Below, piece after piece: positions 26,393-35,479 of a stretch of DNA of 64,000 bases. Position 1 is the first letter of the stretch, and every line of letters starts with the position of its first letter. The DNA lies in the NCBI RefSeq assembly GCF_000282035.1, contig NZ_AKKA01000071.1, positions 1-64,000 of the forward strand, in the 5' to 3' direction. Both the position numbers and the translations under genes were made by a program. The notes under the pieces were generated by a model that was not told the DNA's origin, did not search any database, and saw only the letters and a program-made list of their open reading frames with translations. This DNA is from Rhizobium sp. CF122 (GTDB taxonomy: Bacteria > Pseudomonadota > Alphaproteobacteria > Rhizobiales > Rhizobiaceae).

Positions 26393-29337
26393 CACCACGC
26401 CAGAAGCATCTCTCCGTTTTGCTTGCAGCCACCTATCTGGCCTTCTCAACGCCGATGGTGGCCGTCGCCGAACTGACAGCGACGCCGGCCGAACAGGTCG
26501 ATCTGTTGATCCAGCAAAACGACGGCGAGGGACTTCTGAAGATCGCCAAGCAGTTGCGGAGCGGAGTAGCGGTCTCGACCGCCAATTCGCTGAGAGTTCC
26601 AAACTTCCCGAAAGCACGCCAAGCCCTTGAGGCCGCCGTGACGTTGCCCGGTGCCAGACAAGCCGAAGCAAAGCTTCTGCTCGCCAAGATGATGCTGGCA
26701 GGCGAAGGAGGGCCAGTTGACGTCGATCGCGCGCTCACCCTGCTGAATGACGTTATCAAGACTGGCAATGCCGAGGCGGCCTATGTCCGCGGGCAGAAGC
26801 TGGCATCGTTTCCGAATCGCGCTCAGGAAGCGCGCGATAACCTCAATCTTGCCCTTCGCCTTGGTGACGGCGCGGCAGCATTCGAGGTGGCGAAGCTGCC
26901 CGGCGCGACACCGGTCGAGGCGGCTGCTATGACGAACTTCGGCATCAACCTACTGCGCCAGCGCGCTGCGCGCGGAGATGCAGGCGCCGCCTTCGATCTC
27001 GGCGGATATTATCGAAGGCTGTCGGACAAGCCCGAGGATCAGAAGGAGGCTCTGGCCTGGTATCGCAAGTCTGCGCAGCTGGGCCAGATCACAGCCGTTG
27101 TCTGGGTCGCACGTCTGCTCGGCGAACCTGATACGCCGCTCTTCGATCCTGCCGCCGCTATCGAACAATACCAGGCAGCCGCCACCGCCGGATCGATCGA
27201 AGCCGCGCAGGAATTGGTGCGCGACTTTGCCGACGCCGGTCCATTGAACGTCCCGCCACAAGTCTATGATATGTGGATTGCCAAGCTGATCGACGCCAAG
27301 GACGCGACGGCGGTCCTCTATTACTCCCAGGCATTGCAGGAAACCGCCGAACAGCGCAGGCGGTCGTCGGACCAACTCTATGAGGCGACGATGGCCGGTG
27401 ATGTCGCCAATGGTGAAGATCTGATCCGGATTGGCGAAAGTTTTCGCGACGGCGCAAGTGTCGTAATAGACCAGACGCGTGCTGCAAACATTTTCCGGCT
27501 CGGGGTCAAGAACGGATCCAATTCCGCTCTCACGAGATTTGCCCATCTGGTTATCGATGCCCCATCGCTGAGAAGCCGCGAAAACGTTGAGCTTGCGGTC
27601 GAAAAGCTGAACGAGCTAGCCGCGAAGGGAAGCGTCACCGGCCAACTGCTCCTTGGCGACATGTACGCCAAGGGTGTTGTTGGAGAGATCAACGAGACAA
27701 AGGCTATTGACCTCTATCTCCGAGCCCTGGCAGCGGCCGAGTCGGTCGAGGTGCTCAATCGCCTGGCGGATGTCTATCTGTCGTCGGCCGATATCAACAA
27801 GCGCAAGAAAGCCTTCCCTTATATCGAGCGCGCGTCGCGCGCAGGCAGCGAAAGCGCCATGCTGAAGGAGGCCGAGGCCTATGCCGACGGTGAAATCGTC
27901 GGGCAGGATTTCGACCGGGCGGTCACGCTCTACAAGAAGGCGATTTCGCTTGGCGCCACCGATGCCCTCGTCAGCCTGGCGAACCTCTACCTCTCGCGTG
28001 GCGGAGAGACCGCATTTCGCAACGCGCATGAGGCCTTCTCCGATGCGATCGCCGCCGGCAACCGGGAAGCGCCGGTTGAAATGGCGCGGTTCCTCAAGGC
28101 AAATGGCAAGCTGGACGAAGCGATCGAGCGACTGACGACAGCGGCGCGAAAGAACAACAGCCCGGCGGCCGTTGAGCTCTACGAATATGTGTCCGAGCGG
28201 GCCCAAAATCCGAATGTCGGGGCAGAATGGCTGCGCCTAGCCCTGAAGACGGCGAGCGACGTTCCGCGCGAGAAGGTGCATCTGGCGAGCGCCATGCTGA
28301 TGCCATCGGATATACGCCTGAACCTTCAGGGCGCCTCGATGCTGCGCGAACTCACGGGCGCCAAGATTCCCGGCGCCGCCGTTGCGCTTTCAAATGTCTA
28401 CATCGAGGGAAAGGGGGATGCCAAAGATGTCCCCACCGGCCTCGAACTCTTGGAGCAGGCCTCTCAGAAGGGTGATGTCGATGCACTCCTGAAACTTGGC
28501 GACCTCTACATGGATGGCAAGCACGTCGAAGGCGATGGCGAAAAGGCCGTTGGCTACTACCGCTCGGTGCTGGCGCTCCATCCCGATGACCCGACCGCCA
28601 ACATACGCATGGCACGCGCCTATCGCGACGGGCGCGGCGTAGAGCGCAATCTCGCTGTTGCCGCGACCCATCTGAAGATTTCCTCCGATGCAGGAAGCCA
28701 CATGGCAACGCGCGACCTTGGCCTCGCCTATATGTGGGGCAGCGGTGTCAAAAGAGAAAAAGACAAGGCCGTTCAGCTGCTGCGCACTGCGGCCGAGCAC
28801 GGCTATGCATTTGCCTGGCATGACCTTGCGGAGACATATGGTGCAGCAATCGGACCTGAGGTCGATGCATCGCAGAACTTCCGACTGAACATGCGCGGAG
28901 CCCGGGAAGGTCATGTGTCCGCGATGATCGGAGCCGGCATCGCGCTTCTATCCGGCTTTGGCACCCAACGTGATCCCGAGGCAGGAATCCTCTGGCTGGA
29001 AAGGGCTTCGGCCAGCACGGGATGGGATGCTCCCGACGCCATGTACAGACTAGCCGAGGTCTACAAATTTGGTATCGGCGTCGACAAGGATCCGAAGAAG
29101 GCGCGCGAATGGGAGCTGCGAGCCGCGAATGCAGGCAGCACCACTGCAATGTTCCATCTCGCCCTGGAACTCGAAGCCGACAACACGGACGCCAGCAAGG
29201 CCGAAGCGATCAAGTGGCTGCAGAGCGCCCGCGCTCTGCAGCATGTTCAAGCTGCAAAGAAGCTCAAAAAAATGGGTGCGGGAGACATGTCTTCCGTATC
29301 GCTGCAAGGGGTCGAAGACAATGGTGTGGAAGAGTGA
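26389..29337 (+). CDS. Large secreted Sel1-repeat protein (AlgK-like scaffold candidate)
   Basis: A 982-residue protein with a signal peptide (cleavage near AVA-EL, residue ~28) followed almost entirely by Sel1/TPR-like repeats, such as GDMYAKGVVGEINETKAIDLY and LADVYLSSADI. AlgK of Pseudomonas is also a Sel1 repeat protein but is about half this size and is a lipoprotein; no lipobox cysteine is present here. ATG 26389 overlaps the algL stop and has GGAGG (26379-26383) five bases upstream, better than the in-frame ATG 26371. The likely role is periplasmic assembly or export of the polymer; it could also be a regulator of cell-envelope enzymes, as some Sel1 proteins are. Confidence 0.82.
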   Translation: MTPRQKHLSVLLAATYLAFSTPMVAVAELTATPAEQVDLLIQQNDGEGLLKIAKQLRSGVAVSTANSLRVPNFPKARQALEAAVTLPGARQAEAKLLLAKMMLAGEGGPVDVDRALTLLNDVIKTGNAEAAYVRGQKLASFPNRAQEARDNLNLALRLGDGAAAFEVAKLPGATPVEAAAMTNFGINLLRQRAARGDAGAAFDLGGYYRRLSDKPEDQKEALAWYRKSAQLGQITAVVWVARLLGEPDTPLFDPAAAIEQYQAAATAGSIEAAQELVRDFADAGPLNVPPQVYDMWIAKLIDAKDATAVLYYSQALQETAEQRRRSSDQLYEATMAGDVANGEDLIRIGESFRDGASVVIDQTRAANIFRLGVKNGSNSALTRFAHLVIDAPSLRSRENVELAVEKLNELAAKGSVTGQLLLGDMYAKGVVGEINETKAIDLYLRALAAAESVEVLNRLADVYLSSADINKRKKAFPYIERASRAGSESAMLKEAEAYADGEIVGQDFDRAVTLYKKAISLGATDALVSLANLYLSRGGETAFRNAHEAFSDAIAAGNREAPVEMARFLKANGKLDEAIERLTTAARKNNSPAAVELYEYVSERAQNPNVGAEWLRLALKTASDVPREKVHLASAMLMPSDIRLNLQGASMLRELTGAKIPGAAVALSNVYIEGKGDAKDVPTGLELLEQASQKGDVDALLKLGDLYMDGKHVEGDGEKAVGYYRSVLALHPDDPTANIRMARAYRDGRGVERNLAVAATHLKISSDAGSHMATRDLGLAYMWGSGVKREKDKAVQLLRTAAEHGYAFAWHDLAETYGAAIGPEVDASQNFRLNMRGAREGHVSAMIGAGIALLSGFGTQRDPEAGILWLERASASTGWDAPDAMYRLAEVYKFGIGVDKDPKKAREWELRAANAGSTTAMFHLALELEADNTDASKAEAIKWLQSARALQHVQAAKKLKKMGAGDMSSVSLQGVEDNGVEE

Positions 29338-29593
29338 GCGCCAACGCAGCGTCACATTTCGCAGGCGCATACCCCGCCAGCCGCTGGGAGGTCTGAACCT
29401 GCAGGGAGACCGGGAGAGCAATTCACGCGTCCTCGCATGCACGGCGCTAATCGTGCCGGCCCGAAGCGACAGTGAAGCTGGGCCGACCCATAACTGGGTC
29501 GTCCTGGTCCGAGACGAGATTATCGCGCGGGCACGCCAGCTCGACAGAATGAGATCGGCACAAGACGAGAGTGACGACGCTCCGAAGCAATGA
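29321..29593 (+). CDS. Small ORF bridging two Sel1-repeat genes, function unknown
   Basis: A 90-codon frame beginning MVWKSERQRS that overlaps the end of the preceding gene by 17 bases and stops 12 bases before the next start codon. It fills exactly the one unusual gap in an otherwise tightly packed operon. AAGGGG lies about 9 bases upstream of its ATG, and third codon positions are GC-rich like the neighbours. The product is basic and hydrophilic, with no signal peptide or TM segment and an acidic tail (DESDDAPKQ). No family is recognised. It may be a genuine small protein or a chance frame. Confidence 0.45.
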   Translation: MVWKSERQRSVTFRRRIPRQPLGGLNLQGDRESNSRVLACTALIVPARSDSEAGPTHNWVVLVRDEIIARARQLDRMRSAQDESDDAPKQ

Positions 29594-29605
29594 GGTAGCA
29601 TTTCA

Positions 29606-32479
29606 ATGTCCAACGGAAACGAGATTGGGAGTGCGGCTGTCGGCCGCCGGCTTGGAAGTTTCCGAAGAACCGCGCTCGCCGCGACGCTTGCCTTTTGCGC
29701 ACCCGTTCTGGCGACGAACGCCATTGCCGCCACTGAGACCTTGATCCCGCTGAGCCCGGATTTCGACTACTCGCAGATGTGTGTCACTCCGCCTGCGGTG
29801 CCCGCGCCTCGCAACTGGAACCGTTGGGACGGAAAGAGCACTGGCACACTCTCGCCCGACGACATGCTGCAGGATGCGCAAACGCTATTCAGCCCCTACA
29901 GTCTTTATCAGAGAAGCCCGGCGACCGCTGAACGCATTGCCCTCTACCTGAGCCAGGTACCATTTGCCGGAGCGGGTCGCGCACTCCATCTCTACGGCCG
30001 CATTCTTGCCGACGACGACAACGCTTCTCTGCGCGTCGATGAAATCATCAGGGTCGAGACGGAGGCGATCAAACGCGGGACGATCGAGGCGGGAACCTTT
30101 CTCGGCAGGCTCTATCGCGAAGGCGAGCTCGTACCAGTCGACCTCAAGAAGTCACAGGGATATCTCACTGCGGCAGCAAACGCCGGCGATCCGGCCGCCG
30201 AACTCGAACTTGCGCGTCTCTACTACCGCAATCCACAACTGGCAGAGACTGCCGACGCCAACCGCCTCTATCTGAACCGTGCGATCTCGAAGATGTCCGA
30301 TAGATTGGGCGCCGGCGATTGCAGCGTCCTGACCGGCTTCGCCGACATCCTGATCGACCCCGATTTGGGGCTCGACGACCAACAGACCTCGGCACAATGG
30401 CTGCAGGCTGCCGTGAAACTCGGTGATGTCAGGGCAATGTCAACACTCGCACGCCGATACCTGCAAGACAGCAGTGTCGCCGCCAATCAGCAACAGGCGA
30501 TCGGTCTCTTGAGACAAGCGTCGGCACTCGGGCACTCGGCAAGCCGGTTGACCCTTGCCGATCTCCTGCTTTCAACCCCACCAGAAGGAAGCGGCAAGAA
30601 CGAAGCATTCAAACTGCTGGCTCAGGAAGCGGAGCGCGGCAACCCGCGCGCTTATGAAATGAAAGCCGCTTACTATCGTGGGGCCTATGGGGCCGGAGCC
30701 GATCCTGGTCTTGAGCTGCAGAGCCTGCAGAAGGCGGCCGTGCTGCCAGACGTCAGCCTCCGCACAATGGAACAACTCGGCATCATCTACGCGCGCGGCA
30801 GCGCTGGCGCACCGAATTTCGAACTCGCCAAGCAGACGCTGGTGAAGGCCGCAGATCTTGGCTCTTCACGTTCCGCCTTCGAGCTTTACAAGCTCGCGGC
30901 GGGTGAAAAGCCGGCTATAAAGCTCGACAAGGATCCGTTGACATATCTGAGCGCGGCAGCCGACCACGGCCTCGGTGTCGCGATGAGCGAACTGTCATCG
31001 CTCTACTTCTGTGGAGCGGGTGTCGAAAAGGACCGTGCCAAGGCGCGTGTCTGGCTCGAGAAGGCCGCCGCCGCAGGTAACGCAGCAAGCCTGCTGACGC
31101 TTGCAGACGAGGCATCTGCCAAGCGCACATCTGATGGCAACGCAGCAGCCGCCAAGTTTCTGACGCAAGCGGCCGAGCAAGGCGATGTCGAAGCCATGAT
31201 GCGGGTCAGCCTGTCTTACCGTGATGGCCACGGAACGGAAAAGGATGCGGCTGCGGCTAAGACCTGGCGCCAGCGCGCGATGACCGCTGACCCCGGAGTT
31301 GCAACACTGACGGAGGCGCGTGCGGCTCTGTCACCTGATGCTCCTGAGGAGCGCGACGCTATAAAGGCGAGAGCGATGCTGGAGGCATCGGCCCCGACCG
31401 GAAATCCGGACCTGCTCTTTGAGTTGGCCAGACTTTACATCGACCCCGATCCAACGCTTGAGCCCGATCCCAAAAAGGCCACGGCCCTCTTCGTAGAGGC
31501 GGCGTCCAAAGGCAGCATCTCGGCAATGCTGCGGCTGGTGGACATGAAGGTTTCCGCCACTGACGGTGGCGGAGCGGATTGGCGGCGATGGCTTACCCGG
31601 GCGAACGTGACAGGCGACTTGCGCGCGCTCCTCAAGCAAGCCGAAGTCGAAAGCGATGCCGAGCAGCAAGCGGCCATTCTCAAAGCTGCCCTCAGCCGGC
31701 CGCTTTGCCTGGAGAAGGAAAAGATCCAGGTCGCGTTGGCGATACGAACCGTGCCGCAGTTTAAGCAGGACTATCTCGGTCTCTTCGATCAGGTGATCGC
31801 CGAGCCAACGAAGGATCCAAGCACGCAATACCAGATTGCCCGTTTCCTGCTGAACGAACGGCCAGCTGAAAAAGCAAAGGCAATCGAGCTCATGAAGGAC
31901 GCCGCCGAGGGTGGAAAGCGGGAGGCCATGCGCGAGATCGGGCGCATGTATAGCACCGGCGAGGGTCTGCCGGCGGATGAGAAGAATAGTTACATGTGGC
32001 TGCTGAGAAGCGCTCGACTCGGCGACGAAGGAGCCCTGGAAAGCCTGGTGACGGAGATTCTGTCGCAACAGGCCACGCTCAACGACCCGTCCAGTGGTGA
32101 CGAGAAGGTGGAAACATTGCTGCGTGATCTCGCGGCGCAGAATTCACCGCAGGTAGCAACGCTGCTCTCCAGGCTCTATCTGCGGCTCTCCGAAGGCAGC
32201 CCTGCATTCACGCAAGCGGCAAAATCCTGGACCCTGAAGGCAGCAACGCTCGGGAATGGAGCCGCCATGCTCAACGTCTCCGACTTCTACGCGGCTGGCA
32301 CCCACGGGTTTGAGCACTCCGATACCAAGAGCACCGAATGGCTTTCGAAGGCGGCGCATGCGGGCTACCGCGGTGCCTTTGAGAAATATGCAATCGCGTT
32401 GCAGATCGGCTTCGGCACAAAAGCCGATACCGAAGAGGCGCAACGCTGGCTGACCAAGTCGACTGACTTGGCAAACTGA
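29606..32479 (+). CDS. Second large secreted Sel1-repeat protein of the alginate-like operon
   Basis: A 957-residue protein. A signal peptide (RRTALAATLAFCAPVLATNAI, cleavage near AIA) is followed by many Sel1 repeats (GRLYREGELVPVDLKKSQGYL, LSSLYFCGAGVEKDRAKARVWLEKAA, GRMYSTGEGLPADEKNSYMW). There is a Cys in the signal region, but its context (LAFC) does not fit a lipobox, so a soluble periplasmic protein is expected. GAGG stands before the ATG. It probably works with the other two Sel1 proteins and the repeat domain of the epimerase; no separate function can be read from sequence. Confidence 0.82.
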   Translation: MSNGNEIGSAAVGRRLGSFRRTALAATLAFCAPVLATNAIAATETLIPLSPDFDYSQMCVTPPAVPAPRNWNRWDGKSTGTLSPDDMLQDAQTLFSPYSLYQRSPATAERIALYLSQVPFAGAGRALHLYGRILADDDNASLRVDEIIRVETEAIKRGTIEAGTFLGRLYREGELVPVDLKKSQGYLTAAANAGDPAAELELARLYYRNPQLAETADANRLYLNRAISKMSDRLGAGDCSVLTGFADILIDPDLGLDDQQTSAQWLQAAVKLGDVRAMSTLARRYLQDSSVAANQQQAIGLLRQASALGHSASRLTLADLLLSTPPEGSGKNEAFKLLAQEAERGNPRAYEMKAAYYRGAYGAGADPGLELQSLQKAAVLPDVSLRTMEQLGIIYARGSAGAPNFELAKQTLVKAADLGSSRSAFELYKLAAGEKPAIKLDKDPLTYLSAAADHGLGVAMSELSSLYFCGAGVEKDRAKARVWLEKAAAAGNAASLLTLADEASAKRTSDGNAAAAKFLTQAAEQGDVEAMMRVSLSYRDGHGTEKDAAAAKTWRQRAMTADPGVATLTEARAALSPDAPEERDAIKARAMLEASAPTGNPDLLFELARLYIDPDPTLEPDPKKATALFVEAASKGSISAMLRLVDMKVSATDGGGADWRRWLTRANVTGDLRALLKQAEVESDAEQQAAILKAALSRPLCLEKEKIQVALAIRTVPQFKQDYLGLFDQVIAEPTKDPSTQYQIARFLLNERPAEKAKAIELMKDAAEGGKREAMREIGRMYSTGEGLPADEKNSYMWLLRSARLGDEGALESLVTEILSQQATLNDPSSGDEKVETLLRDLAAQNSPQVATLLSRLYLRLSEGSPAFTQAAKSWTLKAATLGNGAAMLNVSDFYAAGTHGFEHSDTKSTEWLSKAAHAGYRGAFEKYAIALQIGFGTKADTEEAQRWLTKSTDLAN

Positions 32480-32503
32480 ACAGTCAATGCAGGAGTAGGC
32501 GTC

Positions 32504-33796
32504 ATGAAGAGCATCCTACGCATATCGCTGACCGCTCTGATGGCAACAGCCACGATTGCGACCACCGAGGCGGCGAAGATCGTGAAGCCGACGCCGCGAC
32601 CCGTGATCGAGACATATGCGAATTGGCAAGAACTGCGGATCGCAAAGGGCTGGCCCGAAGTCAATGCGGCGGTCAAACTTCCCTTGCCCAAGCGCCTGTT
32701 GATCGCCACGGCGGCGCTTACCGCACCCGACCGAAAGGTACGCGATCCAAATTATGGTTTCGCTCTTCTGCTTGCTGGCCCAACGTCAAGAGACGCTACA
32801 CGGCTTCTTGCCAAGGGCATTCTTATGAACGACTATGTCTTTGGGGATAGAACGCCAGCCGTCCTGCGCTCGCTTGCGGCGGAGGCAATGCGTGGATGCA
32901 AGAGCTGCGTGGCCGCCTACGGACTGATTCAATACACCGGGCTGGATGTCCCACAAAATGACGTGGTTGCCTATAAGTGGTACCGATGGGCAGCCGTTGT
33001 CGGAAACGCCAAGGGCATCGAAGCAACGTCGCTTGCTCTCGCCGAAGGCCGAGGCACCCTCAAGAACATTTCTGAGGCGAAGAAATGGGCCGCTCGCCTT
33101 GAGCCGGCACGCCGGGCAAAGCTCTACACCGAGATTGCCAAGCGCATCGTGCTCAGCAAGACGCCCGAGGATATGGCAGTGAGTTCCGAGTTGCTTCTGC
33201 AATCGATCGCGCTCAATCCACTGGACGCAGGCAGACCCGCGAAGCAATTGCTCAATCTCGATTATCCGCCGTCCGTACAAGACGAAGCAATGGCCGCCAT
33301 CCGGGCGGAGGGGCGAGCAGCTGATCCAAATGCGCTTAAGGTCATGGCGCAGGTCCTGTGGAAGAGGGACAAGCCCGAAGCTGTCAACGAGGCGATTTCA
33401 ATATTCCAAACGCTGGCGGAACGCGGCAACGCCGACGCCATTGATTATCTTTCACGGGCTCTCGCACGTTCAGATGTCGACAAGAGCAGGAAGGATCTGA
33501 TCATCGCGAGCCTCCAAACGGCTGCAGCCAGCGGGTACGCATCAGCCTCAAAGGTGTTGGGTGATGCCTACTACTACGGCACGGGCGTTACTGCCTCGCT
33601 CGACACAGCGCAGACTTATCGCGAAAGCGCAGCCAAACAGAATGATCCGGAGGCTCAATACCTTCTGGGCATGATGATGCTTCAGTCAACCGACAAACCG
33701 CAGGACGACGCCACAGGTCGACAGTGGTTGGAGAAGTCGGCAGCGGGTGGATATCCGCTGGCGCGTGCCGCGCTCCAAAAGCTGTCATCCAATTGA
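32504..33796 (+). CDS. Third secreted Sel1-repeat protein, end of the operon
   Basis: A 430-residue protein whose size is close to that of classical AlgK. It has a signal peptide (ILRISLTALMATATIATTEA) and Sel1 repeats, clearest at ~115-170 (GLIQYTGLDVPQNDVVAYKWYRWAA) and ~345-425 (GDAYYYGTGVTASLDTAQTY, LLGMMML). No lipobox is present. AGGAG lies six bases before ATG 32504, and the gene is 24 bases after the previous one. It is the last gene of the run and converges on the minus-strand beta-helix gene. Confidence 0.8.
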   Translation: MKSILRISLTALMATATIATTEAAKIVKPTPRPVIETYANWQELRIAKGWPEVNAAVKLPLPKRLLIATAALTAPDRKVRDPNYGFALLLAGPTSRDATRLLAKGILMNDYVFGDRTPAVLRSLAAEAMRGCKSCVAAYGLIQYTGLDVPQNDVVAYKWYRWAAVVGNAKGIEATSLALAEGRGTLKNISEAKKWAARLEPARRAKLYTEIAKRIVLSKTPEDMAVSSELLLQSIALNPLDAGRPAKQLLNLDYPPSVQDEAMAAIRAEGRAADPNALKVMAQVLWKRDKPEAVNEAISIFQTLAERGNADAIDYLSRALARSDVDKSRKDLIIASLQTAAASGYASASKVLGDAYYYGTGVTASLDTAQTYRESAAKQNDPEAQYLLGMMMLQSTDKPQDDATGRQWLEKSAAGGYPLARAALQKLSSN

Positions 33797-33828
33797 GCCG
33801 AGACACCTTGCTACCACCGAAGCAACAG

Positions 33829-34875
33829 TCAGCAGCCGGCTAGCGGCTTAAGCTGAACCTTGCCCTTCTTCTTGTCCTTCTTTTCGGAATTGCTCTGCGA
33901 GGTGTTGCCACACACCTTGCCCTGCGGACCGCGCTCTGCGCGCACGACTGCTACTCCGACCTTCCGAAACGTATTGCCGTAGACATCATTGTTAATGCCA
34001 TCCTTGTCGCTGTCCCCACCGAGACGCACCCCCGCGCCGCGCACATTGCTGACGGTGTTGTAGCGGAAGACATTGTTGTTGCCGCGAGAATCGAAGCCGC
34101 CAGAGTTCTTGTCCTTCTGGCCGGAGCATTGGTTATGCTCGACGACATTGCGGCTTGATCCTTCCTTGATATCCACGCACTCGTTGCCTTTGGTGTCGAT
34201 GATATTGTGATGGACGTGATTGGCGTCCGAGGCATCGACGGATCGGTCCGGAGCCCCGTGGGCGCCCCGCTGCTCCGGGGCGGTGCCGATGTAGATGCCC
34301 TCGCCATTCTTACCGCCGTCTCTGAAGGCGAAATCATAGCGGCCGCAATTGCTGATCTGTGAATAGGCAATCTCGTTTCGGCGCGTCTGGTAGCGAAGCC
34401 TGATGCACTCGCCCCCGGCATTTTTGACGGACATGTTCAATATCCGCAGGCCCGTTACTCCGTCTCCACGCGTCTTGCCGATCACGTAGATGAGCTTGTC
34501 ACGATAGCTGCCCTTGGTGTTGCCGGCGCCGAATTTGCCATCCACCGTGAACCCGCGCAGTTCCGTATAGTCGTGGTTGATTTCGATCACCCTCGACGCG
34601 CCTGATCCCCTTATGACCGCGGACCGAGGACCGGTGATCACGATCGGTTTTCCGGGTCTGCCGTTTCGAACCGTCTTGAAATCTTCATAGTATACTCCAG
34701 GTCTCAACCGGATCACGTCACCGGGCTGTGCTCTATTGAGAGCAGCCTGGATGCCGTGCGTTGGCGACGGAGAAACATCAATCGTCGTCGCGAAACTCGC
34801 ACTGGCGAACGCGGCGCAGCTGCAGAAAACCGATATGCGCGCAACAAGAAAAAACGCCAAAGATCCATGAGTCAT
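33829..34875 (-). CDS. Secreted right-handed parallel beta-helix protein, polysaccharide-lyase-like
   Basis: A 348-residue protein with a signal peptide (to ~residue 29) and an N-terminal pattern common to PL6/PL9-like beta-helices (GIQAALNRAQPGDVIRLRPG, GKPIVITGP). A beta-helix core contains NECVDIKEGSSRNVVEHN and NSGGFDSRGNNNVFRYN, and a Lys-rich tail follows. ATG 34875 is preferred to upstream in-frame codons because GGAGAGG stands six bases before it. Its position beside an alginate-like operon suggests that it cleaves, epimerises or binds the same polymer, but PL6-type substrates vary and no catalytic residue can be assigned confidently. Confidence 0.75.
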   Translation of the reverse strand: MTHGSLAFFLVARISVFCSCAAFASASFATTIDVSPSPTHGIQAALNRAQPGDVIRLRPGVYYEDFKTVRNGRPGKPIVITGPRSAVIRGSGASRVIEINHDYTELRGFTVDGKFGAGNTKGSYRDKLIYVIGKTRGDGVTGLRILNMSVKNAGGECIRLRYQTRRNEIAYSQISNCGRYDFAFRDGGKNGEGIYIGTAPEQRGAHGAPDRSVDASDANHVHHNIIDTKGNECVDIKEGSSRNVVEHNQCSGQKDKNSGGFDSRGNNNVFRYNTVSNVRGAGVRLGGDSDKDGINNDVYGNTFRKVGVAVVRAERGPQGKVCGNTSQSNSEKKDKKKGKVQLKPLAGC

Positions 34876-35107
34876 TTTGAACCTCTCCGCAATCATCAAA
34901 GGATTTAGTCGGCAGTTGAAGCAGCGCTTCTCCAAGGTAAGATCAATGGATGTTCTTGCGCATGTAAATATTCTATAACAAGACTATGTCAAATCATTGA
35001 TAGACAACTAGATATGATCTCTTTTTTCTTCCTATAATTCGAAATAACCTTGTTGACCAACATGAGCTAATATAGCTTTACATTCTTGACGATGAAGGAG
35101 CCGGACC
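34876..35107. promoter_or_regulatory. Divergent AT-rich promoter region
   Basis: A 232-base AT-rich region between the divergent beta-helix and small secreted protein genes. It must hold both promoters; no clear operator dyad was found. GAAGGAG lies before the plus-strand gene at 35108. Confidence 0.4.
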
Positions 35108-35479
35108 ATGTTGAGACTATTCCTTGTTGCCTCCGCCCTGCTGTCATTATCCGTGCCCGGCGCTCTCGCCGACAGCCCCTGGTACCGGATTATTCCGGTA
35201 CCAAATGCGCCCGGCTGTAAGGTTCTTGCCGACGCTAGCGGCCGGCCTATTCAACAGCGTTACGAAAAAGGCGGCGCGCGCATCTATGCCATCGGCGGCA
35301 AGGCATGCCCGGAAAAATTCCCGGGAGAAAGCTACGCCACGATTTCGACCGCACGGTCGATTACGACCGAGGGAAATTTCGCGCGCATCACAACCAAAAC
35401 GCGCAAATTGGTAGTTACCCGTGGGGGCACGGGCAATAACTATACGTTTGCAATAAACAAACTCGATGTACCGAGATAG
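35108..35479 (+). CDS. Small secreted protein of unknown function
   Basis: A 123-residue protein with a clear Sec signal peptide (LRLFLVASALLSLSVPGALA, cleavage before DSPW). The mature part has two cysteines (GCK and ACPEK), which could form a disulfide, and beta-rich sequence (ARSITTEGNFARITTKTRKL). No family is recognised. The start is backed by GAAGGAG eight bases upstream. It stands alone as a transcription unit between the alginate-like operon and the rhamnose genes. Confidence 0.7.
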   Translation: MLRLFLVASALLSLSVPGALADSPWYRIIPVPNAPGCKVLADASGRPIQQRYEKGGARIYAIGGKACPEKFPGESYATISTARSITTEGNFARITTKTRKLVVTRGGTGNNYTFAINKLDVPR

